Shown: positions 1 through 7,665 of the stretch, piece after piece
How positions within the stretch are numbered: the stretch's first letter is position 1
Layout of the letters: each line of letters starts with the position of its first letter
Assembly (NCBI GenBank): GCA_963648435.1
Contig: CAVJDT010000003.1
Coordinates: 19,853 to 83,852, forward strand
DNA: 64,000 bases
From: UMGS75 sp963648435
Lineage (GTDB): Bacteria > Bacillota_I > Bacilli_A > ML615J-28 > CAG-313
Reading direction: 5' to 3'
Program-made: the position numbers and the translations under genes
Notes under the pieces: model-generated
Told to the model about the DNA's origin: nothing
Databases searched by the model: none
Seen by the model: only the letters and a program-made list of their open reading frames with translations

Positions 1-524
1 GTTATTCCAAGTAGTAGACAAGGATAAATTAATGCACTTTTTACTTTTTGTTTTAACAAATGGTCTTTATAATAATAATTCTTTAAATACACTAACACAT
101 CAATTAATTTATTTGCCTCTTCTCCTGTTTTAATCATCATAATAAAAAGACTAGGAAAATACTGTTTAAAGGATTCTAAACTTGATGAAAACGACATTCC
201 TGCTTGAAGGTTTCGAATTATTTTTTTGATTATATTATTAAGCAAATAATGATGATAATTTTCATTAAAAGCTTTTAGTGCATTAACTAAAGATACTCCG
301 GACTTTAACATAACCACTAAGTTTTCACAAAAATTAGAAATCACAATGCTTTTAATTTTAGTATTCATTAAATTTGTGTAATTTCTTACCTTCTTGCATC
401 TAATAAGTTTAAGGTTTGAACTTGCTAAAAAGTCTTTAAGTTCTTCTTTACTACTCGCATATCCACTATTTTTAATTTTTTGATGTTGGGCATTTAAGAC
501 AACATAATTATATTTATTATCCAT
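1..524 (-). CDS. Type II secretion/type IV pilus inner-membrane protein, GspF/PilC/ComGB family (partial)
   Basis: The gene is cut by the left edge of the window; about 174 N-terminal residues are visible, starting at the ATG at 524. The protein carries the GspF-domain signature, including a GVSLVNALKAF stretch near residue 95 and a second LQAGMSFSSSLESF stretch followed by FPSLFIMMIKTGEEANKL, typical of the cytoplasmic repeat of PilC/GspF/ComGB. Family members are polytopic platform proteins that assemble pseudopilins. The start overlaps the stop of the preceding pseudopilin-like gene by 8 bases, so it is translationally coupled and the last visible gene of the pilus operon. A partner ATPase (GspE/ComGA) is not visible in the window. 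Confidence 0.85.
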   Translation of the reverse strand, partial: MDNKYNYVVLNAQHQKIKNSGYASSKEELKDFLASSNLKLIRCKKVRNYTNLMNTKIKSIVISNFCENLVVMLKSGVSLVNALKAFNENYHHYLLNNIIKKIIRNLQAGMSFSSSLESFKQYFPSLFIMMIKTGEEANKLIDVLVYLKNYYYKDHLLKQKVKSALIYPCLLLGI

Positions 525-924
525 GCTTTCCTCTCCATTCTTCAATTACAATTTTATCATCAACTACCGAACAATAAATCAGCAAACCATATCCCCGCTT
601 GTACAAGACAGCTTGATTTAAAAGAATACTAATACAATATTTATTTGAATTCTTATCAATAAGATTGCACCCGCCTCCAATATACGCATTAGCATTAAAA
701 AAATATTCATGATAGGTACTTCGTTTCGGCTTTTTATCGTTTAGTTCTTCTAGCAATCTATGGCCAATATTTTCTATTAATGATCGGCAATAACAATCAC
801 TAAAATAAGCATTATCTAAATATTGAACACTAACATTGCGAATGATTATCGTTGTAAGACTTGCTAGAATAACAATCATTAATAAAAGATTATAATAAGC
901 TAAAAATCCTTTTTCTTTAGACAT
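517..924 (-). CDS. Small pilus-operon protein with prepilin-like N-terminus
   Basis: This is a 135-residue protein with a basic start (MSKEKG) followed at once by one long hydrophobic helix (residues 7-28). The layout resembles a class III prepilin or a ComGG/PilX-type minor pseudopilin: KEKG followed by FLAYY could be a prepilin peptidase site, but the conserved Glu at mature position 5 is missing. The rest is a soluble domain with two Cys close together (CYCR) and a GGGC motif. A good ribosome binding site (GAGGTGG) precedes the ATG at 924. It overlaps its neighbours on both sides by 8 bases. Assignment to the pilus machinery is by position and N-terminus only. Confidence 0.65.
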   Translation of the reverse strand: MSKEKGFLAYYNLLLMIVILASLTTIIIRNVSVQYLDNAYFSDCYCRSLIENIGHRLLEELNDKKPKRSTYHEYFFNANAYIGGGCNLIDKNSNKYCISILLNQAVLYKRGYGLLIYCSVVDDKIVIEEWRGKHG

Positions 925-1321
925 AATGCCACCTCATTAATTCCAAATCTCGAAAATAGCGTAGTGATAAGTTTTTAAGCTTTTCTGGAAATTCAATTTT
1001 CAAAAGATATCGATGAATATTTTTTTCAATTTCTTCACTATATGTAAGTTTAATTGCATATTCTTTGTTATCATAAGTCAAAATAACCTGATTATCTTGA
1101 TAATTAAACATTTTCTTAATGTCATCTTCAAAATTATTCTTAGAATTATAAAATATTTCTGTTATTTTGACATAATTAATTGTCATATACTGTTGAATAG
1201 TATATTCCGTAATAGTTTGTTTACCCGCAAGGGATAAATACGTAATTCCAATAATTAAACTTAAAATTAACAACATCGACCAAGATGCTTCAATAATTGT
1301 AAATCCATTTTCCTTTTTCAT
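917..1321 (-). CDS. Pseudopilin (type IV pilin-like, N-terminal methylation motif)
   Basis: The start is placed at the ATG at 1321, not at an upstream codon in the same frame, because this puts the canonical prepilin leader at the very N-terminus: MKKENG, then FTIIEASWSMLL, with Glu at mature position 5. Prepilin peptidase would cut after the Gly. About 134 residues; one hydrophobic helix then a small globular domain. The ATG lies one base after the stop of the preceding gene, so the two are coupled. Likely a minor pseudopilin of a Com-type or type II-like pseudopilus; the exact ComG equivalent cannot be assigned. Confidence 0.75.
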   Translation of the reverse strand: MKKENGFTIIEASWSMLLILSLIIGITYLSLAGKQTITEYTIQQYMTINYVKITEIFYNSKNNFEDDIKKMFNYQDNQVILTYDNKEYAIKLTYSEEIEKNIHRYLLKIEFPEKLKNLSLRYFRDLELMRWHYV

Positions 1322-1322
1322 C

Positions 1323-1991
1323 TTATACCACACTAGCCACACGACTATGGTGTAAACCATCAATCTTTAAAGATTTTTTATCAGAAAGCACCAATATTTT
1401 AGAAATAGTATAATCATTTTTATCAAGCAATTGCATAATCTTAGTATCTACTTTATCATCATCAATAGTAATTATTTGTTTTAATCCAACTTCATCATAA
1501 AGCATTCCCACTAACATTTCATCTAAATAGATAAAAACTAAGTCATGACATTCATCTTTATATTTTTGTTCAATATATAAAGATAATAACATTCCTTGTT
1601 TTAATTTTTGATTAAACATTTTAAAAAATTCTTTTACTTCCATATATTGTAATTTATTTAAACACCATATTTTTAAATAATTCCACTTTTTTTGCTTTAC
1701 TTCTTTTTTAATTGTCACAATTTTGTCAACATTGTAATTAAACTTTAATAAAATTTCATTTTTAATATTATTTTTCTTATTACTTTCACTCCTGATATAA
1801 GCTTGATTATAGAAGTGAAATAACCAAATTATCTTGGTTTTATTTTGATAATAAATTAATAAATTACGCATAACCTCATCATATAATGAAATTAAATCAT
1901 CATTTTCCAAACAACATTGATTATTTTGACTAATTATCCTAACTTCCCACTTTACTCTATTTCTAATAACCACAACATAAACTTCACTCAT
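1323..1991 (-). CDS. Hypothetical protein in pilus operon
   Basis: A 222-residue protein that I do not recognise. It has no signal peptide and no obvious membrane segment, and is rich in Lys, Ile and Tyr. It lies between two pseudopilin genes, overlaps the upstream one by 8 bases and is followed one base later by the next start, so it belongs to the same transcript. A GAGGTGG ribosome binding site precedes the ATG. By position it could be a cytoplasmic or peripheral assembly factor such as a PilM/GspL-like protein, but no actin-like ATP-binding motif is visible. Confidence 0.6.
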   Translation of the reverse strand: MSEVYVVVIRNRVKWEVRIISQNNQCCLENDDLISLYDEVMRNLLIYYQNKTKIIWLFHFYNQAYIRSESNKKNNIKNEILLKFNYNVDKIVTIKKEVKQKKWNYLKIWCLNKLQYMEVKEFFKMFNQKLKQGMLLSLYIEQKYKDECHDLVFIYLDEMLVGMLYDEVGLKQIITIDDDKVDTKIMQLLDKNDYTISKILVLSDKKSLKIDGLHHSRVASVV

Positions 1992-2406
1992 ATATCCACC
2001 TCACAAATAAATTATCTTGACCATTAATCCCATCAAACATTAATACTAAATAATTATTTTCAATTTTACATGAAAAATTATAAATTAATTTAAATTCATA
2101 TTCCGCACCAAAGTAATTTTCACAAATTGCATTATTTTTCACCCACAAAGCTAACTTATCATCAACATATACTTCATATTGTTCATTTCCATATTTAAGA
2201 ACTTTATTGTCGGTTTTTATATTATCGACAGTCATTAATAAATGATAGGCTTTTATCAGTTCATTATAATAAGCCCGATCTTTTTCATATTTACCATCAT
2301 AAGTATTATAAAGGCTTATAACCTTAATCACCATCGTGCTAGCTAAACTAATCATTAAGATTGCTAGTATGACCTCTAAAATAGTGATTCCTTTTTCTTT
2401 TTTCAT
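1984..2406 (-). CDS. Pseudopilin (type IV pilin-like, N-terminal methylation motif)
   Basis: A 140-residue protein beginning MKKEKG, then ITILEVILAILMI: a textbook prepilin peptidase site with Glu at mature position 5 and a hydrophobic assembly helix of about 20 residues. It is the first gene of the visible pilus operon (order: this gene, a 222-residue hypothetical, a second pseudopilin, a prepilin-like protein, GspF). The remaining soluble domain is short. The start has a modest GGTGATG ribosome binding site. The gene lies just downstream of a tandem 21-bp repeat array that separates it from the luxR-type gene. Confidence 0.78.
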   Translation of the reverse strand: MKKEKGITILEVILAILMISLASTMVIKVISLYNTYDGKYEKDRAYYNELIKAYHLLMTVDNIKTDNKVLKYGNEQYEVYVDDKLALWVKNNAICENYFGAEYEFKLIYNFSCKIENNYLVLMFDGINGQDNLFVRWIYE

Positions 2407-2461
2407 TTAACATCACCAACCTTATATTACGTTAATATTTTAATTTTTCCATTTTAAAAAA

Positions 2462-2605
2462 CGTATTTCCGTTAGGAAAAAACGTATTTCCGTTAGGAAA
2501 AAACGTATTTCCGTTAGGAAAAAACGTATTTCCGTTAGGAAAAAACGTATTTCCGTTAGGAAAAAACGTATTTCCGTTAGGAAAAAACGTATTTCCGTTA
2601 GGAAA
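2462..2605. repeat. Tandem array of seven 21-bp repeats
   Basis: Seven near-identical copies of a 21-bp unit (plus-strand core CGTATTTCCGTTAGGAAAAA), with unit starts at 2462, 2483, 2504, 2525, 2546, 2567 and 2588. Each copy contains the short inverted repeat TTTCC-GTTA-GGAAA. The copy nearest the luxR-type gene is part of a perfect 11-bp terminator hairpin; the other six carry only the 3' arm and T-run of that terminator. Because 21 is a multiple of 3, the array is open as a heptapeptide repeat, but I do not regard that as a gene. Confidence 0.95.
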
Positions 2606-2611
2606 TACGTT
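2586..2611 (-). terminator. Rho-independent terminator of the LuxR-type gene
   Basis: On the minus strand this is an 11-bp perfect stem (AACGTATTTCC/GGAAATACGTT), loop TAAC, followed directly by TTTTTT. The stem overlaps two bases of the TAA stop codon of the gene at 2610-4082. Its 3' arm plus T-run is the unit amplified in the adjacent 21-bp array. Confidence 0.8.
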
Positions 2612-4082
2612 ATTTATTAACATCACCATACTTTAAGATTAATTCAATTTTTGAATTAACCCCTAATTTTCGGTAAATATTTTTATAATGAAAATTAACT
2701 GAATCATACTTCATACTAAGTTCCCCCGCAATCTGCCTTAAAGTAAGACCTTCAATCAAAAAGTCAAATACAATCTTTTCTTTGGGGGTTAAAACCTCAT
2801 TAGGGTCGATAATTACATCTTTGGTTTTTATTTTATCAATGCTTTCAGGGGTACCACTTTTAATCTTTAAAACATTGATATATCCAAGAACATTGATAAT
2901 AATTAAAATAACACCGATTAATGCATTCATAATCATCATTGTAATCGCTATGGCTCTAGTATCAATATTCATTAAATATTTGCATAAAAAGACACTTGAA
3001 AAAGTAAAACAAATAGCACATAGTGATACATATAAAAGATTAAACTTTGATGCTTTATCATCTAGGACTTTAGCAATCAACATAAAAATAATGATATAAC
3101 CTAAAGAACTTGAAAAGCCATATGCCAAATCCGCGGCGTAACGCCAAAATGCTAAATTACTATCATAAGCAATATTGAATATTGTTAATTGATGAGCACC
3201 AAATAGTGACATAAAGTAAACAATAATAAGTAAAATTATAGCTTTTTTAGAATATAAGAAAGCAATAACCGTTACTAAACAACAAATTAAAAATCCAATA
3301 TAATAGGTAGTAGAATAATATGATTTTGTTGCTTGAATGCCCCGCGTATGAACACTTAATTCAATGGCCCCCACAAAAGCTTGGTTCATGCAAACTACAA
3401 ATAACATTCCAACTAACAATATCAATGAATAATTTGGAACTTTTTCACTTTTATCGATTATTACAAAATAATCACTACAAAAAATAAATAATAAGTAAAC
3501 AATTAAGGCTAAAAAAGAAGGCATATAAATTCTTATAACTACTTCATTGGTAATTGCATTAAAATAAAAAGAATAACTAAAAAATAATAAGATAAGGATT
3601 AAACTAAATATTAATCGTTCACTCATTCCAAATGAATATAAAAATAAATTAACAATTAATCCAAAAATAAGGCCATAACCAAAGCCAAGTAACACTGAGC
3701 CTATAGTTAAACTTAAATTATTAAAGGAATAATAACTAAATAAAATTCCCACAATTGCTAAGGGAGCAGAAATAAACTTAAAATATCTTAAAACTATTTG
3801 TTTAGAAACAACAACCACGATGATAATTGCAAACATTACCCCTAAAGCAATCCCAAATAATTGATAAATGTTTTCCGTAACATTTACATTTTCATAATCA
3901 AATAGTTTCATAAATCTAAAAATAAAATCAACTACTAGTAGTGATGAAAAGATTGATAAAAATATCGATTTTAAGGAAGGTTTAGTAAAATAAACCTTAC
4001 TAGATTCCTTTTTACGATTAGCTAAAATTACACTTAATTTCGAAAATACTTTCGTTATTTTCTTCTCTTTTTTAGTGTCCAT
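2610..4082 (-). CDS. Membrane-anchored LuxR-type HTH regulator
   Basis: A 490-residue protein. Residues about 30-400 form roughly 12 hydrophobic segments; the C-terminal ~65 residues are a LuxR/GerE helix-turn-helix (LTPKEKIVFDFLIEGLTLRQ, then a recognition helix DSVNFHYKNIYRKLGV). This architecture, a polytopic membrane sensor fused to a LuxR DNA-binding domain, is known in Actinobacteria and Firmicutes; the signal is usually unknown. The start at 4082 has a GGAGGGAG ribosome binding site, and a TATGGTATAAT extended -10 element lies at 4103-4108. Its target is not visible; the pilus operon downstream is an obvious candidate (inference). Confidence 0.8.
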   Translation of the reverse strand: MDTKKEKKITKVFSKLSVILANRKKESSKVYFTKPSLKSIFLSIFSSLLVVDFIFRFMKLFDYENVNVTENIYQLFGIALGVMFAIIIVVVVSKQIVLRYFKFISAPLAIVGILFSYYSFNNLSLTIGSVLLGFGYGLIFGLIVNLFLYSFGMSERLIFSLILILLFFSYSFYFNAITNEVVIRIYMPSFLALIVYLLFIFCSDYFVIIDKSEKVPNYSLILLVGMLFVVCMNQAFVGAIELSVHTRGIQATKSYYSTTYYIGFLICCLVTVIAFLYSKKAIILLIIVYFMSLFGAHQLTIFNIAYDSNLAFWRYAADLAYGFSSSLGYIIIFMLIAKVLDDKASKFNLLYVSLCAICFTFSSVFLCKYLMNIDTRAIAITMMIMNALIGVILIIINVLGYINVLKIKSGTPESIDKIKTKDVIIDPNEVLTPKEKIVFDFLIEGLTLRQIAGELSMKYDSVNFHYKNIYRKLGVNSKIELILKYGDVNK

Positions 4083-4102
4083 AATCTCCCTCCAACTTAT
4101 TT

Positions 4103-4108
4103 ATTATA
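4103..4108 (-). promoter_or_regulatory. Extended -10 promoter element for the LuxR-type gene
   Basis: On the minus strand TATAAT is preceded by TATGG, giving the extended -10 form TGnTATAAT, about 20 bases upstream of the luxR-type start codon. No strong -35 is seen. Confidence 0.5.
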
Positions 4109-4238
4109 CCATATTTTGACATATTATTAAAGCAAAACACAACCTAAATACTGAAGGACAAATATTGAACCATAAAATTATACAACTCTTCATTAATATT
4201 GCCTATTTACCCACTAATTTGCCTTAAATACGAAAATA

Positions 4239-4547
4239 TTACTCACTTATTAGTGATAACATCCTTTCATATCTACAAAAATATGGTAAACATTTAACTT
4301 TCATATTTTGTTCAAGTAAGTAAATATCCCCAAATAAACTAACGTTTAGTCTATTATTCTTTAAATACTTTTCAAACTCCTCTTTTTCCATCATTCCATA
4401 ACCCGTTAGTTTTTCACTTACAATTCTTGAAGTTAATACTTCTGAGATTTGAGCTAAGTAATTAAATTTTGTTACAACTCGGATAATTACTTTTTTTCTT
4501 TTCTTAATTAAATCATTTAACTCTTCACAATTAATTATTTTATGCAT
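4239..4547 (-). CDS. Hypothetical protein, 102 residues
   Basis: A small basic protein that I do not recognise. It has no signal peptide and no membrane helix; the C-terminus contains two Cys in a KCLPYFCRYER context. The start is well supported by GGAGG spaced six bases from the ATG at 4547, and an extended -10 (TGCTATAAT, minus strand, TATAAT at 4568-4573) lies upstream, divergent from tmcAL. Downstream is a stretch of about 150 bases before the luxR-type gene start. Confidence 0.55.
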   Translation of the reverse strand: MHKIINCEELNDLIKKRKKVIIRVVTKFNYLAQISEVLTSRIVSEKLTGYGMMEKEEFEKYLKNNRLNVSLFGDIYLLEQNMKVKCLPYFCRYERMLSLISE

Positions 4548-4584
4548 AATATACCTCCATTTCGTAAATTATAGCATAAATGAA

Positions 4585-4613
4585 TTGCGAAAAAATGCAT
4601 TTTTTGGTATAAT
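4585..4613 (+). promoter_or_regulatory. Promoter of tmcAL-mrp
   Basis: TTGCGA, a 17-base spacer, then TATAAT at 4608-4613, with TGG immediately before it (extended -10). It faces away from a second extended -10 element at 4568-4573 that serves the 102-residue gene on the other strand, so the two promoters share this short divergent region. Confidence 0.65.
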
Positions 4614-4646
4614 AACTATAAGTATTTAAAAAGAAAGGAGAACCTT

Positions 4647-5804
4647 ATGCCAGTAGTTGGTTTAATTTTTGAAGCAAATCCTTTTCATAACGGTCATAAA
4701 CACCTAATTACAAATGCAAAAAATCTTTTTCCTGATTCTCCTTTAATTTGCATTACCTCTACTTCCTTTACCATGCGTGGTGAAATTTCTATTATCAATA
4801 AATTTGATAAAATTCAAATTTTACAAAATGAAAACATTGATATTATTCTTGAACTTCCGGTTAGTTACACCCTCCAAAGTGCCGATTACTTTGCATGGAG
4901 CACCGTTTCCATTTTAAACCAAATCGGAGTAACTGATATTGTAATTGGATGTGAAACTACCGATCTTAAAAAATTTGAAAGATTTTATGAAATAATTAAT
5001 TCAAATGAATTCTTAAAAACCTTTAAAAATAATTCTACTAAAACTAGTCACAAAAAAAATTTTACTGAAGTTTTAACAAAAATGAAAATTGAAGCATCAG
5101 AAATTGAGGAATTTAATAAACCCAATTTTACTTTAGGCTTTCAGTATTACCGGGTAATTAGAGATCAAAACCTAAGCATTAACCTTCATTTAATTAAAAG
5201 AACTAGTGATTATTACCAAAAGGAATGTTCAAATTCTAACATTGCAAGTGCGTCTTATATTCGAGAATCCTTTCAAAAAAATGAAGATATCGATAAATAT
5301 TTGCCTTATAAACCTAATTTTATCGACCCTAGAGCGGCTGAAAATAATTTACTTAAAATAATTACTTTTCAAACTCTCCAATTTCCATTTACTGATCCTT
5401 TCAAAAAAATAAATGGTAATAGCGAAGGTTTAGGCAACTATATCATGAAAAATGGGGACTTCACAAAGACTTATTCTAACCTACTTGATTCCTTAAAAAA
5501 TAAAAAGTACTCAGTTAATCGCCTTAGAAGGATCCTAATTTCTCTTCTTATTCAGTTAAAGATGGTTGACCTTTCAAACATAAATTACTTAAGAATCTTA
5601 GGTATCAATAAAACAGGCCTTAATTATCTCAATTCTTTAAATAAAACAACGAAAAAAATGATTTTTTCATCACCTAATGAATTAGCAAAAATTCCTGAAA
5701 CATTACGTTATGAAATTATCGCCACTAAATTATATGGAATCTTAACAAATAATCCTAAGATTTATCTAAGTGAATATAAATTACCAATTAGAAAGAAGGA
5801 ATAA
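4647..5804 (+). CDS. tmcAL: tRNA(Met) cytidine acetate ligase TmcAL (YlbM)
   Basis: TmcAL activates acetate with ATP and acetylates the wobble cytidine (ac4C34) of elongator tRNA-Met. The 385-residue length fits the family. The N-terminal nucleotidyltransferase-fold motif is clear: GLIFEANPFHNGHKHLI, the HxGH of the family, and ASASYIRES (ISSTxIR-like) follows near residue 205. The C-terminal third is the usual helical region. A GAAAGGAG ribosome binding site precedes the ATG. It is followed after one base by mrp, so the two form an operon. Confidence 0.9.
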   Translation: MPVVGLIFEANPFHNGHKHLITNAKNLFPDSPLICITSTSFTMRGEISIINKFDKIQILQNENIDIILELPVSYTLQSADYFAWSTVSILNQIGVTDIVIGCETTDLKKFERFYEIINSNEFLKTFKNNSTKTSHKKNFTEVLTKMKIEASEIEEFNKPNFTLGFQYYRVIRDQNLSINLHLIKRTSDYYQKECSNSNIASASYIRESFQKNEDIDKYLPYKPNFIDPRAAENNLLKIITFQTLQFPFTDPFKKINGNSEGLGNYIMKNGDFTKTYSNLLDSLKNKKYSVNRLRRILISLLIQLKMVDLSNINYLRILGINKTGLNYLNSLNKTTKKMIFSSPNELAKIPETLRYEIIATKLYGILTNNPKIYLSEYKLPIRKKE

Positions 5805-5805
5805 A

Positions 5806-6819
5806 ATGACAATACATGAACTTAGACAATTACTAGATGGAGTTATCGATCCTAGTAATGGTAATACTTTAAAGGAAAATAACGCCATTAAGCACCTTGC
5901 TTACAATGATGATAACGACCTTATTACTTTAATTGTATCAATGCATAATAACGATAAAGTTTACGAAAAAATCCTTAAAAGAGAAATCGCAAAAATAGTT
6001 AAAATAACGGCTGGTTATAAAGGACTTCGCCTTGAAATAGAACAAGAAAAAGGCCTTAACTCATCGGTTAATAAACAAATTACCTATATTGGGGTTATTA
6101 GTGGTAAAGGTGGAGTCGGCAAAAGTAGTGTCGCCGCGAACATCGCTTACCGGATGGTAAAACGCAATTTTAAAGTTGGTGTAATTGACGCGGACATATA
6201 TGGAGCCAGCCTACCTACCATTTTAGGATTTGAACATCAATATCCAAGATACGATGAAAACAAAAAAATAATCCCTATTAAAGCTGGAAACCTAGAGATA
6301 ATTTCCACTGAATTTTTCACTGAACCATCCCAACCCGTAATTTGGAGAGGTGGTATGCTTAATAGTATGCTAAATCACTTCTTCTATGATGTTAAATGGG
6401 CAGATGACACTGATTTTATCATTATTGATTTTCCACCAGGAACTGGTGATATTACCTTAGACATTAAAAACATTGTGCCTGAATGCAAAATGATTCTAGT
6501 TACCACCCCTCATCCATCAGCATCCCATGTCGCGGTAAAAGCCGGACACGCCGCTACTAAATTAGGACATGAAATTTTAGGGGTGATTGAAAATATGTCA
6601 TATTATGAAAATCCAATCAATCATGAAAAAGAATACATTTTTGGTGATGGTGGTGGAGAACAAGTTGCAAAAGAACTTAATACCGAACTTATTGCGAAAA
6701 TTCCTATCGCAAGACCTGCAAATGGTACTGACCTTTTTGAAATTGATGAAACAAATGGTAAAATATATGATGATATCTTAGATTATATTTTAATTACCCT
6801 TCATAAAAATGAAAACTAA
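5806..6819 (+). CDS. Mrp/ApbC/NBP35-family P-loop ATPase (Fe-S carrier)
   Basis: The protein binds or transfers Fe-S clusters in an ATP-dependent way (family knowledge). I place the start at the ATG at 5806, with GAAGGA upstream, giving 337 residues; the reading frame is open further upstream but overlaps tmcAL. The N-terminal ~85 residues are a MIP18/DUF59-like region. The deviant Walker A is VISGKGGVGKSSVAANIA, followed by DADIYGASLP and IIIDFPPGTGD. The C-terminal CxxC pair of canonical Mrp is not seen at ENMSYYENP, where many homologues have ENMS-x-F-x-C-x-x-C, so cluster binding may be altered. Confidence 0.88.
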   Translation: MTIHELRQLLDGVIDPSNGNTLKENNAIKHLAYNDDNDLITLIVSMHNNDKVYEKILKREIAKIVKITAGYKGLRLEIEQEKGLNSSVNKQITYIGVISGKGGVGKSSVAANIAYRMVKRNFKVGVIDADIYGASLPTILGFEHQYPRYDENKKIIPIKAGNLEIISTEFFTEPSQPVIWRGGMLNSMLNHFFYDVKWADDTDFIIIDFPPGTGDITLDIKNIVPECKMILVTTPHPSASHVAVKAGHAATKLGHEILGVIENMSYYENPINHEKEYIFGDGGGEQVAKELNTELIAKIPIARPANGTDLFEIDETNGKIYDDILDYILITLHKNEN

Positions 6820-6848
6820 AAACCATACCGATTTAGTATGGTTTTTTC
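6818..6848. terminator. Bidirectional terminator between mrp and the DUF1292 gene
   Basis: Inverted repeat AAAACCATAC/GTATGGTTTT with a 7-base loop, flanked by A-run and T-run so that it can end transcripts from both converging genes. Confidence 0.8.
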
Positions 6849-6856
6849 TTATTAAT

Positions 6857-7228
6857 TTATTCTTCATGATGATGACAACAACAATGATGTTCTTCACATT
6901 CACATTCATCATCACATTCACATTCGCCATCACATTCTTCATCCATTTGGGCTTCATAGTCAGCAACAGCATCTTCAATTAATGACCATTCTTCGTCAGT
7001 TTCAATTTCACTTAATTCACCACTGCCATCTTCACCTTCTGTGAATGAAGCCGCCATTAATTGAATTTGTTCAGAATCATCATCATTTAGTGCTTCAATG
7101 GGATAGAAAACAACATATTTCTTGTTAAATTCTTCTGATTCTAATGTAAATAAAATTTGACATAATTTTTCATTGCCTTCAGCATCAATTACCGTTAATT
7201 GACCATCAGTTGGTTTGATTTCACTCAT
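6857..7228 (-). CDS. DUF1292 (YrzB-like) protein with His/Cys-rich tail
   Basis: 123 residues. The first ~85 residues match the DUF1292/UPF0473 family (YrzB), a small conserved Firmicute protein of unknown function that normally lies after ruvX, as here. YrzB is usually about 90-100 residues; this one has an extra C-terminal tail, residues about 94-123, made almost only of Glu, Asp, Cys and His (ECDGECECDDECECEE, then HHCCCHHH). This looks like a metal-binding appendage. Start at 7228 has AAAGGAG. It is the last gene of the alaS-ruvX operon; the IreB gene usually found between alaS and ruvX is absent. Confidence 0.82.
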   Translation of the reverse strand: MSEIKPTDGQLTVIDAEGNEKLCQILFTLESEEFNKKYVVFYPIEALNDDDSEQIQLMAASFTEGEDGSGELSEIETDEEWSLIEDAVADYEAQMDEECDGECECDDECECEEHHCCCHHHEE

Positions 7229-7242
7229 TTTAATATTCTCCT

Positions 7243-7665
7243 TTAATTCATTTTTTTACTGTCTAAATAAGATTGTAAAATTAATGTCGCAGCTAAAGTA
7301 TCAACTTTCTTTTTGCGTTTAGCCCTACTCAAATCAGCGGAAATCATTAAGTTATTAACCTCAACTGAAGTAAGCCTTTCATCATATAAGATAACTTCTA
7401 AATTAGTGCTTTTTTCTAACATTGCCTTGAATTCATAAACATATTCAGCTTGTGGCCCAATTGTTCCATTCATATTAATGGGATGTCCAAGCACAATCTT
7501 ATCTACTTTTTTTTCAGCAATTAACATTATAACACATTCTAAACATTTTTGCAAATCTTTCTCTCTAAAACGTATCGTATCATATGATGTAGCTATCGTT
7601 TCCGATAAATCACTGAAAGCAACCCCACATGTACGATTACCTAAATCAAGTCCCATAATTCTCAT
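7243..7665 (-). CDS. ruvX: Putative Holliday junction resolvase / pre-16S rRNA nuclease RuvX (YqgF)
   Basis: 140 residues, the usual length. RNase H-fold motifs are all present: GLDLGNRTCGVAFSD at the N-terminus with the catalytic Asp, VLGHPINMNG in the middle, YDERLTSVE with the catalytic Glu, and KVDTLAATLILQSYL with the C-terminal Asp. Family members act in 16S rRNA 5' end maturation and are proposed junction resolvases. Its ATG shares a base with the alaS stop codon (TAATG), so the genes are translationally coupled. Confidence 0.92.
   Translation of the reverse strand: MRIMGLDLGNRTCGVAFSDLSETIATSYDTIRFREKDLQKCLECVIMLIAEKKVDKIVLGHPINMNGTIGPQAEYVYEFKAMLEKSTNLEVILYDERLTSVEVNNLMISADLSRAKRKKKVDTLAATLILQSYLDSKKMN

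Noticed and set aside
2462..2605. Short regular repeats that could suggest a CRISPR array
   Set aside because: The units are directly adjacent with no unique spacers, and no cas genes are present.
2432..2629. A 65-codon frame made of FFPNGNT heptapeptide repeats
   Set aside because: It is the translation of the 21-bp terminator-derived array, begins inside the luxR-type gene, and stays open only because the unit is a multiple of three.
6790..6978. A Met/Lys-rich minus-strand frame over the DUF1292 tail
   Set aside because: Out-of-frame translation of the GAT/GAA-rich acidic tail; the DUF1292 frame is the conserved one.
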